Counted from the first letter of the stretch, positions 11,675-24,189 are shown. The stretch is 64,000 bases of DNA from Antedon mediterranea (GCF_964355755.1 NC_092677.1:17578101-17642100), one strand, 5' to 3'. Notes: a model not told the origin generated them from the letters alone. Translations and numbers: made by a program.

Positions 11675-12055
11675 TACTACCCGATACCAAGCAGTTTTCG
11701 AAGACATCTTTGGTGTCACTCGCATATATAGGTACAGGTATAACTAGAGAACTAGTTTTGCCTACACCAATTTTGCTCTTCGGAGTGATACGTTTCATTG
11801 ACCAGATTTTGTGCAGTCTTCGGAGGTCTAGGTAGGCATCCAATTAAAAACAATACACCTGTCTCTAGGCCTAGCAGTAGTAGGCTGACCTAGGCCTAGG
11901 CCTAGTCCTTGCCTATTTTATCCTAAGGCCTAAGCCTATTTAAAACATTATTAGGGCTAGGTCTAGGCCTCTAACCTACTAGCCTACACTAACTAGGAAG
12001 TAATTTAATTAGGTTTAGGCTTCATACATATCTAATAATTATTTTCATAATTATA

Positions 12056-12625
12056 CCTACCTACCTACCTACCTTGTCGTCTGTCATGGACATTGTGTTC
12101 CATATACCCAAAATGATACCCCAGGAACACAATGCTTTAACATAAAACGGCCTCATATTACAGTGGTTTATTCATCATATATAATGCATTGTGTTCCATA
12201 TACCCAAAATGATACCCCAGGAACACAATGCTATAACATAGCAAAACGGTCTCATTGCTTATTGAAGTGGTTTATTCATTATAATTATATAATGCATTGT
12301 GTTCCATATACCCAAAATGATACACCAGGAACACAATACTTTAACATAGGAAAACGGCCTCATTGCTGCAGTGGTTTATTCATTATATTATAATGAATAT
12401 ATAATGCATTGTGTTCCATTATACCCAAAATGATACCCCAGGAACACAATACTTTAACATAGGAAAACGGCCTCGTATTGTGGTTTATTCATTATATATA
12501 ATGCATTTGTTCCATATTCAAATTCAAATTCAATTTTCATAGGAAAACGGCCTCATTGCTTATTACAGTGGTTTATTCATTATATATAATGCATTGTGTT
12601 CCATATACTCAAAATGATGGTATAC
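12056..12625 (+). repeat. Tandem array, about five units of 96-112 bp
   Basis: A short CTAC/CTAC run is followed by units beginning CATTGTGTTCCATATACCC at 12091, 12187, 12295, 12407 and 12592, with a degenerate unit near 12503. Each unit carries CATTGTGTTCC and, about 20 bp on, GGAACACAATG. Every unit can therefore form its own hairpin. Spacers end TGGTTTATTCAT. Confidence 0.85.
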
Positions 12626-14086
12626 TTGGCTGCAAGTAACAAATATTCAGATACAAGTACTGTACATACACAAAATAAAAAATCTTTTATTAATTAGAAA
12701 AATATAATTACACAAAAAAATACGGGATATTGAATGATAAAGACAATTACCATCCCATCGGCTTTTTACTGCAACGCAGGACTTTCCACAGAAAAAAACT
12801 TATTTTGAAATCTGTAGTGTCAGAGTGAAAGAAATGAAATTTTAAACATTTAGTGTTGTAAACATGTACGACAGGCAATTTCTTTAGGTTACTAGACAAA
12901 ACAATGATTGGCACGCCATAGTTCTGATCATAATTATTATTTATTCATTAATCCGTCATGCTCTAAAAATAGAGAGTAGAGAATGCTCGATCGTCGAAAT
13001 GACGCTCTCCCTCAAACTATCCAATCACATCTTCCTTTAAAACTCCCTAAGTTGTTAATAATCAATGTCCATGAACATGTTCCTGTCTTCATTTTGATGG
13101 TCCGAATATACCTGCTCTATCGAGGCATTTTCGGAGTACCGCATTACCAAAATGTTCATTTTGTTTGAAGGTTTTTCGATCAAAGTTTATTATTAGTTCG
13201 TCGAAAAAGATCCGTACAGTATTTAGGAAGGATTTATTTAACTTTACATTATGTAATATTTGTTATTAAGTGTGATGGAAACAGTTTCTCTAGCCTATTA
13301 AACAGTGTGTAAGCATCTATTTTTTCAAAAATTTTCGGAGCCTCGGGAGGGGGGGACACCCCCTCCCAAACCCTCCCCCGCTCGGTGCTACGCACCTCGT
13401 TTGCCACTTTCGTGGCCACCCCCCCTCGTCAGATCCTAGATCCGCCACTGCTTAGTATGAGGTTTTCACTGGTTGACGACCTGGTCATCCTCATTTATAA
13501 CCCTACCGAACGCGACTTTTCAGTACTACGTCTTCCTGAGTTCCGTTAACTTCGATATCGATTTCTCCTATATTGACTGCCATAATTCAAATGAATATTT
13601 AACATTGTGGTGGTTTCCCGTTGCCTTCCTCGCTATTTAAGTTAACTTGGACATCTCTAGATCGGTATTACACGATGGCCATTTTACACATGCGTCACAT
13701 GTGTCATGCCCTCAAATAATATATTACAATCTGATTGAGTTGAATTATCATGATGGATCATAATTTAAAGTGAACAATCGCTTTTCAAAATTTAGGTTTG
13801 TAAAAATAAAATTGTTTCTGGTATACCAATACTATTGTGTCAATAATGACAAATTTCTGGTGCAATCCTGGCATTGCCTGATCATATAATATCAACATAC
13901 CATAATGTTAATTTTCAGGTTCTGTAATATTTTCTTCTATACTCCTGCTTCCTCTCTGTGTTTTATTTCCTCTTTTAGATTCGAGAACTTATCCTTCTCT
14001 GATTTATGCGTGCCTGGCTTGATCAGAAAAACCTACCCCGTCAACCGATTTTGAATATTTACTAAATATCTGTGTCTTTCTTTCAG
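12626..14086. other. Intergenic; GC-rich repeat island near 13330-13450
   Basis: Mostly AT-rich with no convincing exon. About 13330-13450 has G runs followed by C runs and ends GATCCGCCACTG. That is the kind of end seen on hAT-like transposons, but no matching opposite end was found nearby. Confidence 0.4.
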
Positions 14087-14230
14087 AAGGAGGAGTACCA
14101 TGATGATAGCTGCTATCAAGAATCGTACTACGATGAAGAAAGGCCAATAGGGCTAATAACCACGAGAGACACAGTACACGCAACCAAAGAGGCGCAAAAC
14201 AAAGTTACAAAACATTTGTGGCGCAATTAA
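14087..14230 (+). CDS. Candidate terminal exon of an unknown gene
   Basis: A good polypyrimidine tract and CAG (TTTCTTTCAG) precede an open frame from 14087 that starts KEEYHDDSCYQESYYDEER, acidic and Tyr-rich. It continues through LITTRDTVHATKEAQNK to a stop at 14228-14230. Codon composition looks more protein-like than the neighbouring sequence. I do not recognise the protein. No upstream exon could be joined to it, so it may be a chance frame. Confidence 0.25.
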   Translation, partial: KEEYHDDSCYQESYYDEERPIGLITTRDTVHATKEAQNKVTKHLWRN

Positions 14231-15920
14231 TTTCACATTCCATATAATAAAACTATGCGTCGTCACCTCCTCTGATCTTCTCTCACGCGCGGCGGTCGAT
14301 CGCATCGCCGTCCATGTTCGCGAAATAAACTTCCCGCGATCTTGCGACATGATAAACGGAATATTACTATAGAGAGAGCCCTGTGTTTTTTCTGAATATT
14401 TTATGGATGCGTGAGAAATAGCCACGTATGCCCGAGACCTAATAAATCGGCCCTCATGCGTGAGACGCGCGCATTATCCGGGAGAGTTGGCAGGTGTGTG
14501 CTATCGTAGCGTAGCTCTCTAGCTAGCCATCTGGGAGCCTCTTTTGACCTTGTCTTTTGTGATCGAGCATGGAACATGTTTAAATTAAAATTATTAATAA
14601 TTTAATTTTAAATATAGGCCTAGACCTACAGAAGCCCTATAGGCCTAGTCGAAGGCTAAAGTAAAATCTTTAAAAATTAAACCTAAACCGCTCAGTCAAA
14701 TTGACTCAAAGTTACGTCACTCACATCTACGTTTCCTTGCAAAATAAATTTATTATGGATACACTCTCCAGTGAACTTGTACTCTCCACAAATGTTTATA
14801 TTTAGGATAGTAATATACAAAAAATGTCGAATAGAAAATTCTACAATATGAGAAAATTAATAATTATAAATATTTAAGAATTTGTAAACCCATTCTTCTT
14901 TTATTAACAAAATGGGTACCGTATTTAAATGCCAATGACAAATATTTTAATGAAATTGATATTTAAAAATGGGTTCTTTCTTTTGTGAGCATTTTCTTGA
15001 AAACTATTTTCCTTTTTTTGGAATCAATATTTTTATTTTGTTTATTGTCATTTTCAACTTAAACAAAAATAAGACATTTTTATTTGTATAGTCAATTAAA
15101 ATATTTGGCATAGAGAACATGAGTTGAAGCCCCTACAATCTTATAATTATTCTTAATAGTACCTAGTGTAAGATGATAGCAATTGTATACACACTGTGAA
15201 ACAAGATACTAGAGGAAGTACGACCTTCCTGTACAGGTTTCCTATTGAGGTTTCCTTCATTACCTGTGTATAGATGCCTTCAATTCATAACGAAATAGAT
15301 TTAGCTAACTTCACAGGCAATACACATAACACAGGTATGTTGTTTTTTGCAAAATAGTTAATCATTCTTAATATTGCATTACAGTATTTAACATAATTAT
15401 ATTTTTTTAGTTGGCCTAGACAATAGAGAACGATGTTTTAATGTTGACCAAATCTAAGCCACACCAAATTCATAATATTTCAGCACAGGTTCGTAAAGAA
15501 CCCAGGGCATAGTTTGTGGAGAATTATGGGTAGCTTGGTGTTCTGCTTCAGTTCAGTCCCTGATGTTTTACAGCAGTTTATGGGACCTGCTGTTTCTATC
15601 AGATTCACTTGCACCCAATCCAAGTATAGCTTCATTTCTGCTGCAATAGAGATTATCAAACCAATATGATAGAAAGCCAGTGTACCTGTAATTTGTTATT
15701 GGGTTTTAATAATATTTTTTTTCTGTGGTCAATCTAGCAAATTACCGTTATGAAGTAAAAAGTAACAGTACATACACAAACTTAAACATACTTATTGTAT
15801 ACTTATTTTCTTGTATTGGACAATGACATAAATTATAATGAACTAACACTGCAACAAATTTACTACAGGATTAAGTTGCTAGAGAATACAAAGAGTATAC
15901 TTTAGTATTTGTGATGAGAT
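14231..15920. other. Intergenic, nothing recognised
   Basis: AT-rich DNA with TAGGCC words near 14610-14650 and no gene, RNA or element that I can support. Confidence 0.4.
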
Positions 15921-16006
15921 GCGTTTTGCTATACATTTATTGCTAGTCTGTTTAGCACTTACCAATTCAATATATTGAACTTATGATTATGATTTTGTTC
16001 TTCAAG

Positions 16007-16111
16007 AATGGCAACACTCCACTTCATTTGTATCTGTGTTATGGAGATTGTACCGTGGAAATAGTGGAATTCTTCGTACAGCATGGTGCATCATTAACTT
16101 TGCAAAATAAG
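16007..16111 (+). CDS. Ankyrin exon 1 of the ROCO-DED gene
   Basis: 35 codons in phase 0, acceptor TTCAAG and donor GTAATT. It encodes one ankyrin repeat: NGNTPLH helix start, then VEIVEFFVQHGASL, ending QNK. It is the most 5' exon I can join. Confidence 0.7.
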
Positions 16112-16352
16112 GTAATTTAAAATACACTTACTGTATGACAGTACTTACACATACTTATTACACACCTGTTTGTTTTCTTGTATTGGATCAACAAAAAATA
16201 AATAATTTACTCATTTCAAAATTAAATTATTTTCATTTGTGATAATATGATGTGTTTTGCTATACATTTATGGTTTTTATTATCACTTATCAATTACTTA
16301 TATAGCTGTTATGAATATTATTGAACTTATGATTATGATTTTGTTCATCAAG

Positions 16353-16457
16353 GATGGAAACACTCCACTTCATTTGTATCTGCGTAATATATCTTGTACC
16401 ATGGAAATAGTGACATTCCTGATTAAGCACGGTGCATCATTAGCATTGCAAAATAAG
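16353..16457 (+). CDS. Ankyrin exon 2 of the ROCO-DED gene
   Basis: 35 codons in phase 0, acceptor ATCAAG and donor GTACAT. One ankyrin repeat with DGNTPLHLYL and MEIVTFLIKHGASLAL. Confidence 0.75.
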
Positions 16458-16918
16458 GTACATTTTTTATTCACAATTATGCCAGTACATACACAAACGT
16501 AATGTTCAAATGTTCACAATTATTAACTCACTGTATGACAGTACATACACAAACTTACACATATTTATTACATATTTATTTGTTTTTTTGTATTTGATCA
16601 ATGAAAAAGAAATGATTTACTCATATAAATTGAAATTATTTTCAAGACTTTGTATAACGATCCATAAGAGTGCATAAATTACTATGTAAAGATACTGTAA
16701 CAAAGGTAGACAATGACGTAAATTATAATGAACTAACACTTCAACAAATTTACTACAGGATTAAGTTGCAAGAGAATACAAAGAGATACTTTACTATTTG
16801 TGATCAGGGAGTATGTGTTTTGCTATACATTTATTGGTTTTCTATTTAGCACTTACCAATTACTTGCATAGCTGTTATAAATATTATTGCACTTATAATT
16901 ATGATTTTGTTCATCAAG

Positions 16919-17023
16919 GATGGAAACACTCCACTTCATTTGTATCTGCATAGTGCATTTTGTACCTTGGAAATAGTGACATTCCTGATGAAGCACGGTG
17001 CGTCATTATCATTAGGGAATAAG
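16919..17023 (+). CDS. Ankyrin exon 3 of the ROCO-DED gene
   Basis: 35 codons in phase 0, donor GTAATT. One ankyrin repeat with DGNTPLHLYL and LEIVTFLMKHGASLSL. The following intron carries the 17147-18102 transposon. Confidence 0.75.
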
Positions 17024-17146
17024 GTAATTTTTGTTCACAATAATACACAGTTACTGTAAAAATAATGTAACAAAGGTAGACAATGACGTAAATTATAATG
17101 AACTTAACTTCAACAAATTTACTACAGGATTAAGTAGCAAGAGAAT

Positions 17147-18102
17147 TAGACTTGCCCCAAGAAGTCTGTATTGTTTTTTATTTATTTGTTTTATTTCGGC
17201 CGCGATTTTTGTCTGAAAATACAGACTTGTGAAACACGTATAGAAATCGATTTGCAGACCGCAAACATCCGATAAGAATGACGTAGGTTATCATACCGTA
17301 TTTGGCTATATGGGGCGGGCGGTATGTAAATATGGATTTTCGAATCAACCAATGATCATTTTGTTTCAAAATGAAAAAGATCGAGTACGTACAGTGCTGA
17401 ATGTACGATCGAGACTGTTGAAATATGAAATCGTGTTGCCAATTTGTTTTGTTTATTAATTGTTTAGTCCTTAGCCTAGGCCTCCTTCGTAGGTCCTACT
17501 TAACTCGCACGTATGACCTGCCAAATAAAACGCCAATAAGGTAGGCCTACATACCACCACCGGCACACAACAGGATTCACACACAACAGACAGGGCTACA
17601 CTACACAGAACAGGACAGGGTCTGGGTGGGAATTAAATCAAATTATCTCCGCGTAATATTAAATGATCCATTCAATGTTTGATTTGCGGAGAAGCAAGAC
17701 GAGTTTTCTTGGGAAAAATCCCATCAAATTTTTACCAGACTACTACTAGGCATACGGTATAAAATCATTTCTAGCCTTCAGAAACTTTCATTAATGTACC
17801 CAAGTACACATTGTCTAAACGTAACATAGCGCATGCGTACCTTCTTAGTTGTTGAGTCTTTGAAATTCTGAAACATGAATATTAAAACTGTGTACGAGTG
17901 AGTAGCCAATCGCATGCAGTTGAAACTAGTCAACCGGATAATCTATGCACCAAGAATTCTTGGTGTCAAACCACGTGACTTTTGCGTGTTTCCCCAGACG
18001 GAGTATCCAAAATCAAGTAATACACGTATGAAACGCCATATGTGCAAAAATATTTATATTTTTACTAATATTAAGAAAAAACTCCGTCTGGAGCCCAGAC
18101 TA
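17147..18102. mobile_element. 956-bp transposon with 9-bp target duplication
   Basis: The nonamer CAAGAGAAT flanks the insertion at 17138-17146 and 18103-18111. Removing it restores the intron sequence seen in the neighbouring ankyrin units. The ends TAGACTTG and CAGACTA are an imperfect inverted pair. Inside, CTCCGCGTAA/TTTGCGGAG and GACGGAGT/ACTCCGTC also pair. A 9-bp duplication suggests a Mutator-like (MULE) element. No transposase is present. Confidence 0.85.
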
Positions 18103-18420
18103 CAAGAGAATATACACAGTATACTTTACTATTTGTGTTCTGGCTAATTCACGCAAATCATGCACATTGTTAATGCGATTGTTGTCTTAAATTTTAATTC
18201 ATTCGATTAACTGAAATAATAAAATATATCTTATGAGTACAGTAATAAAACAATAGCAAATAATAATAGTAAAAGTTATACAAATTAAATAATGATAAAT
18301 AAGCAGGTGAGTATACATATACCAAATTGAAAATTAAGGTGTGGCTCAAATGGGTCAACCACCATAGTTAACATGAATAAAATATAATCAATCAATAAAG
18401 GTATAAATAAACTTAAAACT

Positions 18421-18467
18421 CATGATTGTGCTACTACTACTACTACTACTACTACTACTGCTGCTGA

Positions 18468-18513
<46 letters not shown>

Positions 18514-18518
18514 GCTGA

Positions 18519-18564
<46 letters not shown>

Positions 18565-18583
18565 GTTGCTGCTACTGTTGCTG

Positions 18584-18627
<44 letters not shown>

Positions 18628-18638
18628 GTTGCTGCTGA

Positions 18639-18696
<58 letters not shown>

Positions 18697-18800
18697 GTTG
18701 CTGCTGATACTACTACTACTACTGCTGCTGCTGCTGCCGCCGCCCCCTCCAGCTGCCGCTGCTGCCGCCCCCTCCAGCTGCCACTGCCCCTGCCACTGTT
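18421..18800 (+). repeat. ACT/CTA trinucleotide microsatellite
   Basis: About 300 bp of nearly pure ACT repeats interrupted by GCTGATACT and TGTTGCTGCT variants. It changes at its right end into GCTGCTGCCGCC and a CCAGCTGCC repeat. It lies in an intron between ankyrin exons 3 and 4. A long poly-leucine frame across it is a by-product. Confidence 0.95.
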
Positions 18801-19166
18801 ACTGCCACCAGAACATATACAGGCCTAGATTGCCTTCTACTATGATTGAATTAACTTGATTAATTCTTCTTGGGGACACATCCACCTAGCTTTTCCTTTC
18901 AACTGTAACTGACTTAACATGGCTTTTTCTACTGCCACGGCCAAGGTCAGGCTGAAACGTGAGCCACCTGGAATAGCTAATACTGGTAACACAAAAGAGT
19001 AGCCAAATTGGTCCTAGACTTATTACAGCATACCAAATTGGACCTTACAATTTTTGATAAGATTTGTTTTGCTATACATTTATTGGTTGTCTATTTATCA
19101 CTATCAATTACTTATATAGCTGTTATGAATATTATTGAACTTATGATTATGATTTTGTTCATCAAG

Positions 19167-19274
19167 GATGGAAACACTCCACTTCATTTGTATTTGCATA
19201 GTATATATACAATTACCTTGGAAATAGTGACATTCCTGATTAAGCACGGTGCGTCATTAACATTTCAAAATAAG
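19167..19274 (+). CDS. Ankyrin exon 4 of the ROCO-DED gene
   Basis: 36 codons in phase 0, donor GTACGT. One ankyrin repeat, DGNTPLHLYL then LEIVTFLIKHGASLTF, with one extra codon compared with the first three units. Confidence 0.75.
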
Positions 19275-19441
19275 GTACGTTTTTTTGTTCACAATTATTA
19301 ACTCACTGTATGACAATACATACACAAACTTACACATACTTATTACATATTTATCTTGTATTTGATCAATAAAAAAGAAATGATTTGCTCATTTGAAAAA
19401 TAAATTATTTTCAATTTTTTTTTATGATTTTGTTCATCAAG

Positions 19442-19549
19442 AATGGAAACACTCCACTTCATTTGTATCTGCGTTATGGACATTGTACCTTGGAAATAAT
19501 GACATTCCTTATACAACAGCATGCTGAATCATTGTCATTGCAAAACAAG
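19442..19549 (+). CDS. Ankyrin exon 5 of the ROCO-DED gene
   Basis: 36 codons in phase 0, donor GTATAA. NGNTPLHLYLRYGHCTLEI followed by a less regular second helix that reads QQHAESLSLQNK. Confidence 0.75.
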
Positions 19550-19781
19550 GTATAAAGTCATTTTTCTCACAATTATACACTTACTGTATGACAGTACATA
19601 CACAAACTTACACATATATATTATATACTTATTTGTTTTCTTGTATTGGATCAAATACAAAAGACAATAGTTTACTCATTTCAGAATGAAATTATTTTCA
19701 AGACTAGGTTTAATGATTCATAAGATTGCATAAATTATTATGTAAAGATATTGAACTTAAAATATGATTTTGTTCATCAAG

Positions 19782-19883
19782 GATGGAGACACTCCACTTC
19801 ATTTGTGTCGGAGTGGTATACCTACCTTAGAAACAGTGAAATTCCTCATACAGCAAGGTGCATCATTAACATTGCAAAATAAG
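19782..19883 (+). CDS. Ankyrin exon 6 of the ROCO-DED gene
   Basis: 34 codons in phase 0, donor GTATGT. DGDTPLHLCRSGIPTLETV then KFLIQQGASLTLQNK, the best match to the canonical 33-residue ankyrin consensus in the array. Confidence 0.75.
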
Positions 19884-20194
19884 GTATGTTTTTTGTTTCA
19901 CAATTATTCACTTACTGTACACAAACTTGCACATATACTTATTTACATATTTATATGTTTTCTTGTATTTGATAATAAAAAAGAAATGATTCCCTAATTT
20001 AAAAATTCAATTATTTTGAAGACTTGGTATAACTATTCATAAGATTGCATAAATTACTGTAAAGATACTGTAACAAAGGTAGACAATGACGTAAATTAAA
20101 TTTACTACAGGATTAAGTTGCAAGAGAATACACACAGTATACTTTACTATTTGTGATGAGATGTGTTTTGCTATACATTTATTGCTTGTCAATT

Positions 20195-20285
20195 TAGTAC
20201 TTCAATATGAACCTACCCTAGAAATAGTGACATGCTTCATACAGCATGGAAATGTTGGTTGTACAATAAACAGATTTGGAAAGAG
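20195..20285 (+). pseudogene. Relic of a seventh ankyrin unit
   Basis: A segment reads PTLEIVTCFIQHGNVG, matching the second half of the other ankyrin exons. The TPLH half and both splice sites are missing. It is followed by a decayed tail and most likely marks a dead copy of the unit. Confidence 0.55.
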
Positions 20286-20861
20286 TCAAATACCATCTAA
20301 TACCAATATGTTTTTATTATTTAACAAAGATACCAATATATTTATCAAAAAGTGATAATATGAGTTTTAAAATTATCGTTATTCAGTTTATATAGTTGAA
20401 TTGTTAAATTTTAAAAATTGCTTTAATAAATAAATACAATCAAGATTTTACCATTTAATCTGACTCTGATATAGCATGAAATCACCAGAGGTTTAATGGT
20501 AGTGTCTGTAAATCAACCATAATAGCAGGTGTCTCTTTTACACATTATTAGCATAGGCCTACTTATGTGTGTTATATTTTTTGTATTTATAGACATAATA
20601 GTCTACTAATATTCAATTCAATTCAATCTTTATTTCGGAAACTCTGGTTCATATAAATTAAATAAAATAAACAAGACTAATTAATACTACTCATCTCAGG
20701 ATGACATTCCACCTGGAGAGCATCTTCGACTTAACTAAGACGTTGCTTATAATCGTTTTAGAATATTCATAATGTATTTTTGATTTTATATGTGTGTCTG
20801 AATAGTACCACTCAGTAGCCAATATCAATAAAAAAAAACTAAAACATTAATTTGTTTGTAG

Positions 20862-20952
20862 GAAGGAAGTACACCAATGACTATTTTAAAAAATAACACG
20901 AACAAAATATACCCAGATGAAAGGAAAAAGATTTTAAAATTTGACTTTGACA
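20862..20952 (+). CDS. Linker exon between ankyrin repeats and ROC domain
   Basis: Begins in phase 0 with EGSTPMTIL, the start of a final partial ankyrin repeat, and continues through NKIYPDERKKILKFDFD to donor GTAAGT in phase 1. The next exon is about 5 kb downstream because the intron holds large inserted elements. Confidence 0.7.
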
Positions 20953-22852
20953 GTAAGTGATGCCTTACTTTTATATATTTAACTTGTAAGAGGTTATTTA
21001 TGAATTAAATTTGATATTGATATATTTATATTAGATTTACAGTATATTCCAAGGTTGTGATGCTAGTTCAATTTGACAAAAAATTGAAATAAAAAAAATT
21101 AATGATTTACAGTAGCCTACTTAAAAAGAAATGTATTTTACTTTTAACCAAAAAATAGTCATAATTGTCTCTCAGACGTTATTTTGCCTCTCAAGTGAAA
21201 TTATAATTTTTTTTCTCCACTTTGAATAACTTTATTAAAACTGCATAATATGGCTTATTCAAAGTAATCAGTTTTTTTTTTTGTTTGGTGGAACAATACA
21301 TCTTTAACAAAACTAAAATTACTGTATTTATCAATGTCCATTTAGATTTTAATATTATCAGCTTTTAAGAGCCATTGTCTGTAAAAATCAAAGATTTGGT
21401 GGCAGATGTAAAAAAATGGATTTCTCTCAAATTTTTACCATGAATAGACATTTCAATTAAAAGCATATCTACAGCATTTATTTTAATTTTTAGCCTCCGT
21501 TGCCATGACAACGGTCAATTATCAACATTTTGATGTTTTTGCCATTTTTCACAGATTTTCAATAGTGAAAAAGTACAAACTTGTATACTTATTTCAACCA
21601 AAAATACTTACAGTATACAGTTTTTGTTTATAGCAGTGTAAACAACATGTATTGAGATCCATTTAATGTAGAAAAAAAAAATTACAAAATGGAGTTTGGT
21701 TGATACCATTATTTTAAAAAGGGGTGTTTTTAAAAAATATTTTTTTTTATAAAAGTATACCTTATAAACGTACCTATAACTTCCAAAGTGGTGTTTTTAA
21801 ATCAATGAGGTTTTTTAATTTGATAGTCAATAGGTTTGTCAACAATAATCACGAAAAAAACACTGGGGTAAATTTCGTACATAGGTTTTGTGTTGCCAGG
21901 AAAATACAAAAAATACAAAAAAATACAAACAAAATATCAACAAACAAAACACATGAAACACAATTAAAATATGGCTAATCCAATAATAAAATGTATATGT
22001 GGCTTGTCATAATGCTACTAGAGTCATACGAATAGTTTAGATAAAATAGGAGAATGTGTTGCCAGGTTTATTTCAATTAATTGCCAGAAAAACAGTATTT
22101 TGCATTGAATTATTTAGTTGATGGAAAATAATGTTAAACTTTGAAATAATTGCGTCAATGGTTTTTATAAATTTTTAAATCTATTATGTGTAAAGAGATA
22201 CATAAAGACCTCCCAAAAAATCTGACCTTGTAAATAGGTCATTTGAGGTCAAAAGGGGTCTACAAAACAGGACAGGTCCCCACTTTACTACAACTATTAA
22301 TGTTTGATCAAAATTTACAAGATAGTTCATAACAATTCTCAAAAATTTTCATTTTTTACCTATAGTGTTACCTTAGCAACCATTTCTATGTGTAACTAAG
22401 GAAAGTAATTTTTAAAAAAACGTAAAAAATGGCGTTTTTATAAATACAAAGAATTGATTGCATTTGTAATTTTTCTCAATTTTACTTCTACTGCATTCTA
22501 TTAACGACAAACTTTACCTTGTAAATTCATTCATTTTGAGGTCAAATGAGATCAACATTTTACCATAGTAACTGTTTCTATGCGAAAATTAACATTTTAC
22601 CTATAGTGTATTGTAGCAACTGTTTCTATACATAACTAAGTACAATATTTTTAATATGGGGTTTTATGACTACAAACAATTGATTACATAGCTTTACTAC
22701 TTTTTCCCAAATTTACTTATCTACTGAATCCCAGAAAATGTCTGACCTTGTGAAAGGGTGATTTGTTGGGTCAAGTTATGTCAAAATGTATTATTTATGT
22801 TATCTTAGAACCTGTTTCTATGCGTAACTAAGGATAATTGTTTTTTTAAATA

Positions 22853-24189
22853 CAGTTGAACCTCCCGTAAGTGGCCACCCTCGGGACGTCCTGGAAAAGT
22901 GGCCGCTTACGGGTGGTGACCCCTTACGGGTGGTGACCCCTTACGGGAGGTTCTGCCGATAAAGGGCCAAAATCACGTATTATGGCTATATACGATATTC
23001 TTAACGAAACGAGCCTCTCAATTTCCCAGCTAATTGTAGGCCTATTATTATTTATAATCAGGTGGTTTAGTATTTTGTAGCATTTTCAGACAAATTTTAA
23101 AAGCTTTTATCATATGAAAAATGGTCGGTCAAAATCTGTGTAGTTTTCTCATCTCTTCACAGTAATGTTTTAAAACCTCTTCAAAATAAAGCTAATATAT
23201 AAAGAACAAGGCCAACAGCCATTAAGTCGCGTGCTACAATGCATAGTGATACCGGACCGACAGACAAACAGACCGACAGACAGACAGACGGACCGACCGA
23301 CATAGTGAACTATACTGACCGAAATTACTGAACATGTTGAAATGTTTAAAAACATTTATATTTTTTTAATTTACACGTGCGTAGCCTGTCACTTTTGACG
23401 TGCTCGTATAACGTAATTTCGAGTTGAAAAGTAAGTCAAGAAAACAGAAATCGGGCAAAAAGAGTGCGCAATAACATTTAACGCGCAGTGCGCGCACAAA
23501 AATCTGCGCACTCATGGCAATTTTGTAAACGCTTAAAATTTCTTGAAACGTACTCTTATTTCATCGAAAATAAATTTTGAAAATTTTAAGCGCGCGTACG
23601 CATGCGTTACATGCGCTACGCACGTAATTGTATTGCCATATGATGATTTATGCCCTGAAATTTATGAGTACCAAATTTTATTTAATTGTGATTCATGGTT
23701 GTTAAGATATGATTACAAACGTGATTTCTTTAAATCGTGCGTAGACCGCGAATTTTTTTATTGCGCACCGTGAAAACATAACCACATCGATTCCTGGCCA
23801 TAAGGAATATTCTGTGAAAAATTGACTTAGCTAGATTAAACTGATATCAAGATAAGGTCATAAAGCGATAAAACGCATAGTGATACCGGACCGACAGACA
23901 GACAGACCAACAGACAGACCGACAGACAGACCGACCGACCGACATAGTGAACTATAGAGTCGCTTCCACGCGACTAAAAACAATAAAATGCACCTCTAAT
24001 TCATAGGTCCATGCAATAAGTATCACATTTTTCGATTGGCCGCTTACAAAAAATCTCATTTTTAGTATAAAAAGGTGCCCGCAGCTGCTTACGGTAAGCA
24101 CCAAATGCACTAATTAGATAGGAAGAACAAACAGGCTTTTCAAAGTGCGTCCGTTAAGGGTGGTGACCACTTACGGGAGGTGCCCGCTG
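22853..24189. mobile_element. Tigger/pogo-like non-autonomous transposon
   Basis: The ends CAGTTGAACCTCCCGTAAG and its inverted partner ending GCCCGCTG are flanked by TA on both sides, as expected for Tc1/mariner/pogo insertions. Just inside, CGTAAGTGGCCACC and GGTGACCACTTACG extend the inverted repeat. No transposase is present. The middle is occupied by a further nested repeat. Confidence 0.75.
23215..23980. mobile_element. Nested element with GACCGACA arrays at both ends
   Basis: Both ends hold GCATAGTGATACCGGACCGA followed by GACA/GACC repeats and CATAGTGAACTATA. The outermost parts TTAAGTCGCGTG and CACGCGACTAAA are inverted to each other. The interior has an unusual density of GCGC words. 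It has no recognised protein. Confidence 0.5.

Larger units (their letters stand above)
15930..20350 (+). repeat. Tandemly duplicated ankyrin exon-intron units
   Basis: Six exons plus one relic share both coding sequence and intron sequence. Each is preceded by the same intron tail (TTATGATTATGATTTTGTTC) and acceptor, and begins with the same D/N-G-N-T-P-L-H codons. Introns repeat words such as TTTGCTATACATTTATTG and CTACAGGATTAAGTTGC. Exon lengths are 105, 105, 105, 108, 108 and 102 bp, always phase 0, so whole units can be added or lost without breaking the frame. Confidence 0.85.

Noticed and set aside
11690-11843. Reverse-strand exon reading LDLRRLHKIWSMKRITPKSK
   Set aside because: It looks protein-like, but a stop precedes it, no ATG or acceptor fits, and it runs into the GCGAGGCA repeat.
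12056-12625. CRISPR-like array
   Set aside because: The units are about 100 bp with similar spacers and lie in a spliced eukaryotic genome. It is an ordinary tandem repeat.
18422-18859. 145-residue poly-leucine frame
   Set aside because: A translation of the ACT/CTA microsatellite with no start context or family.
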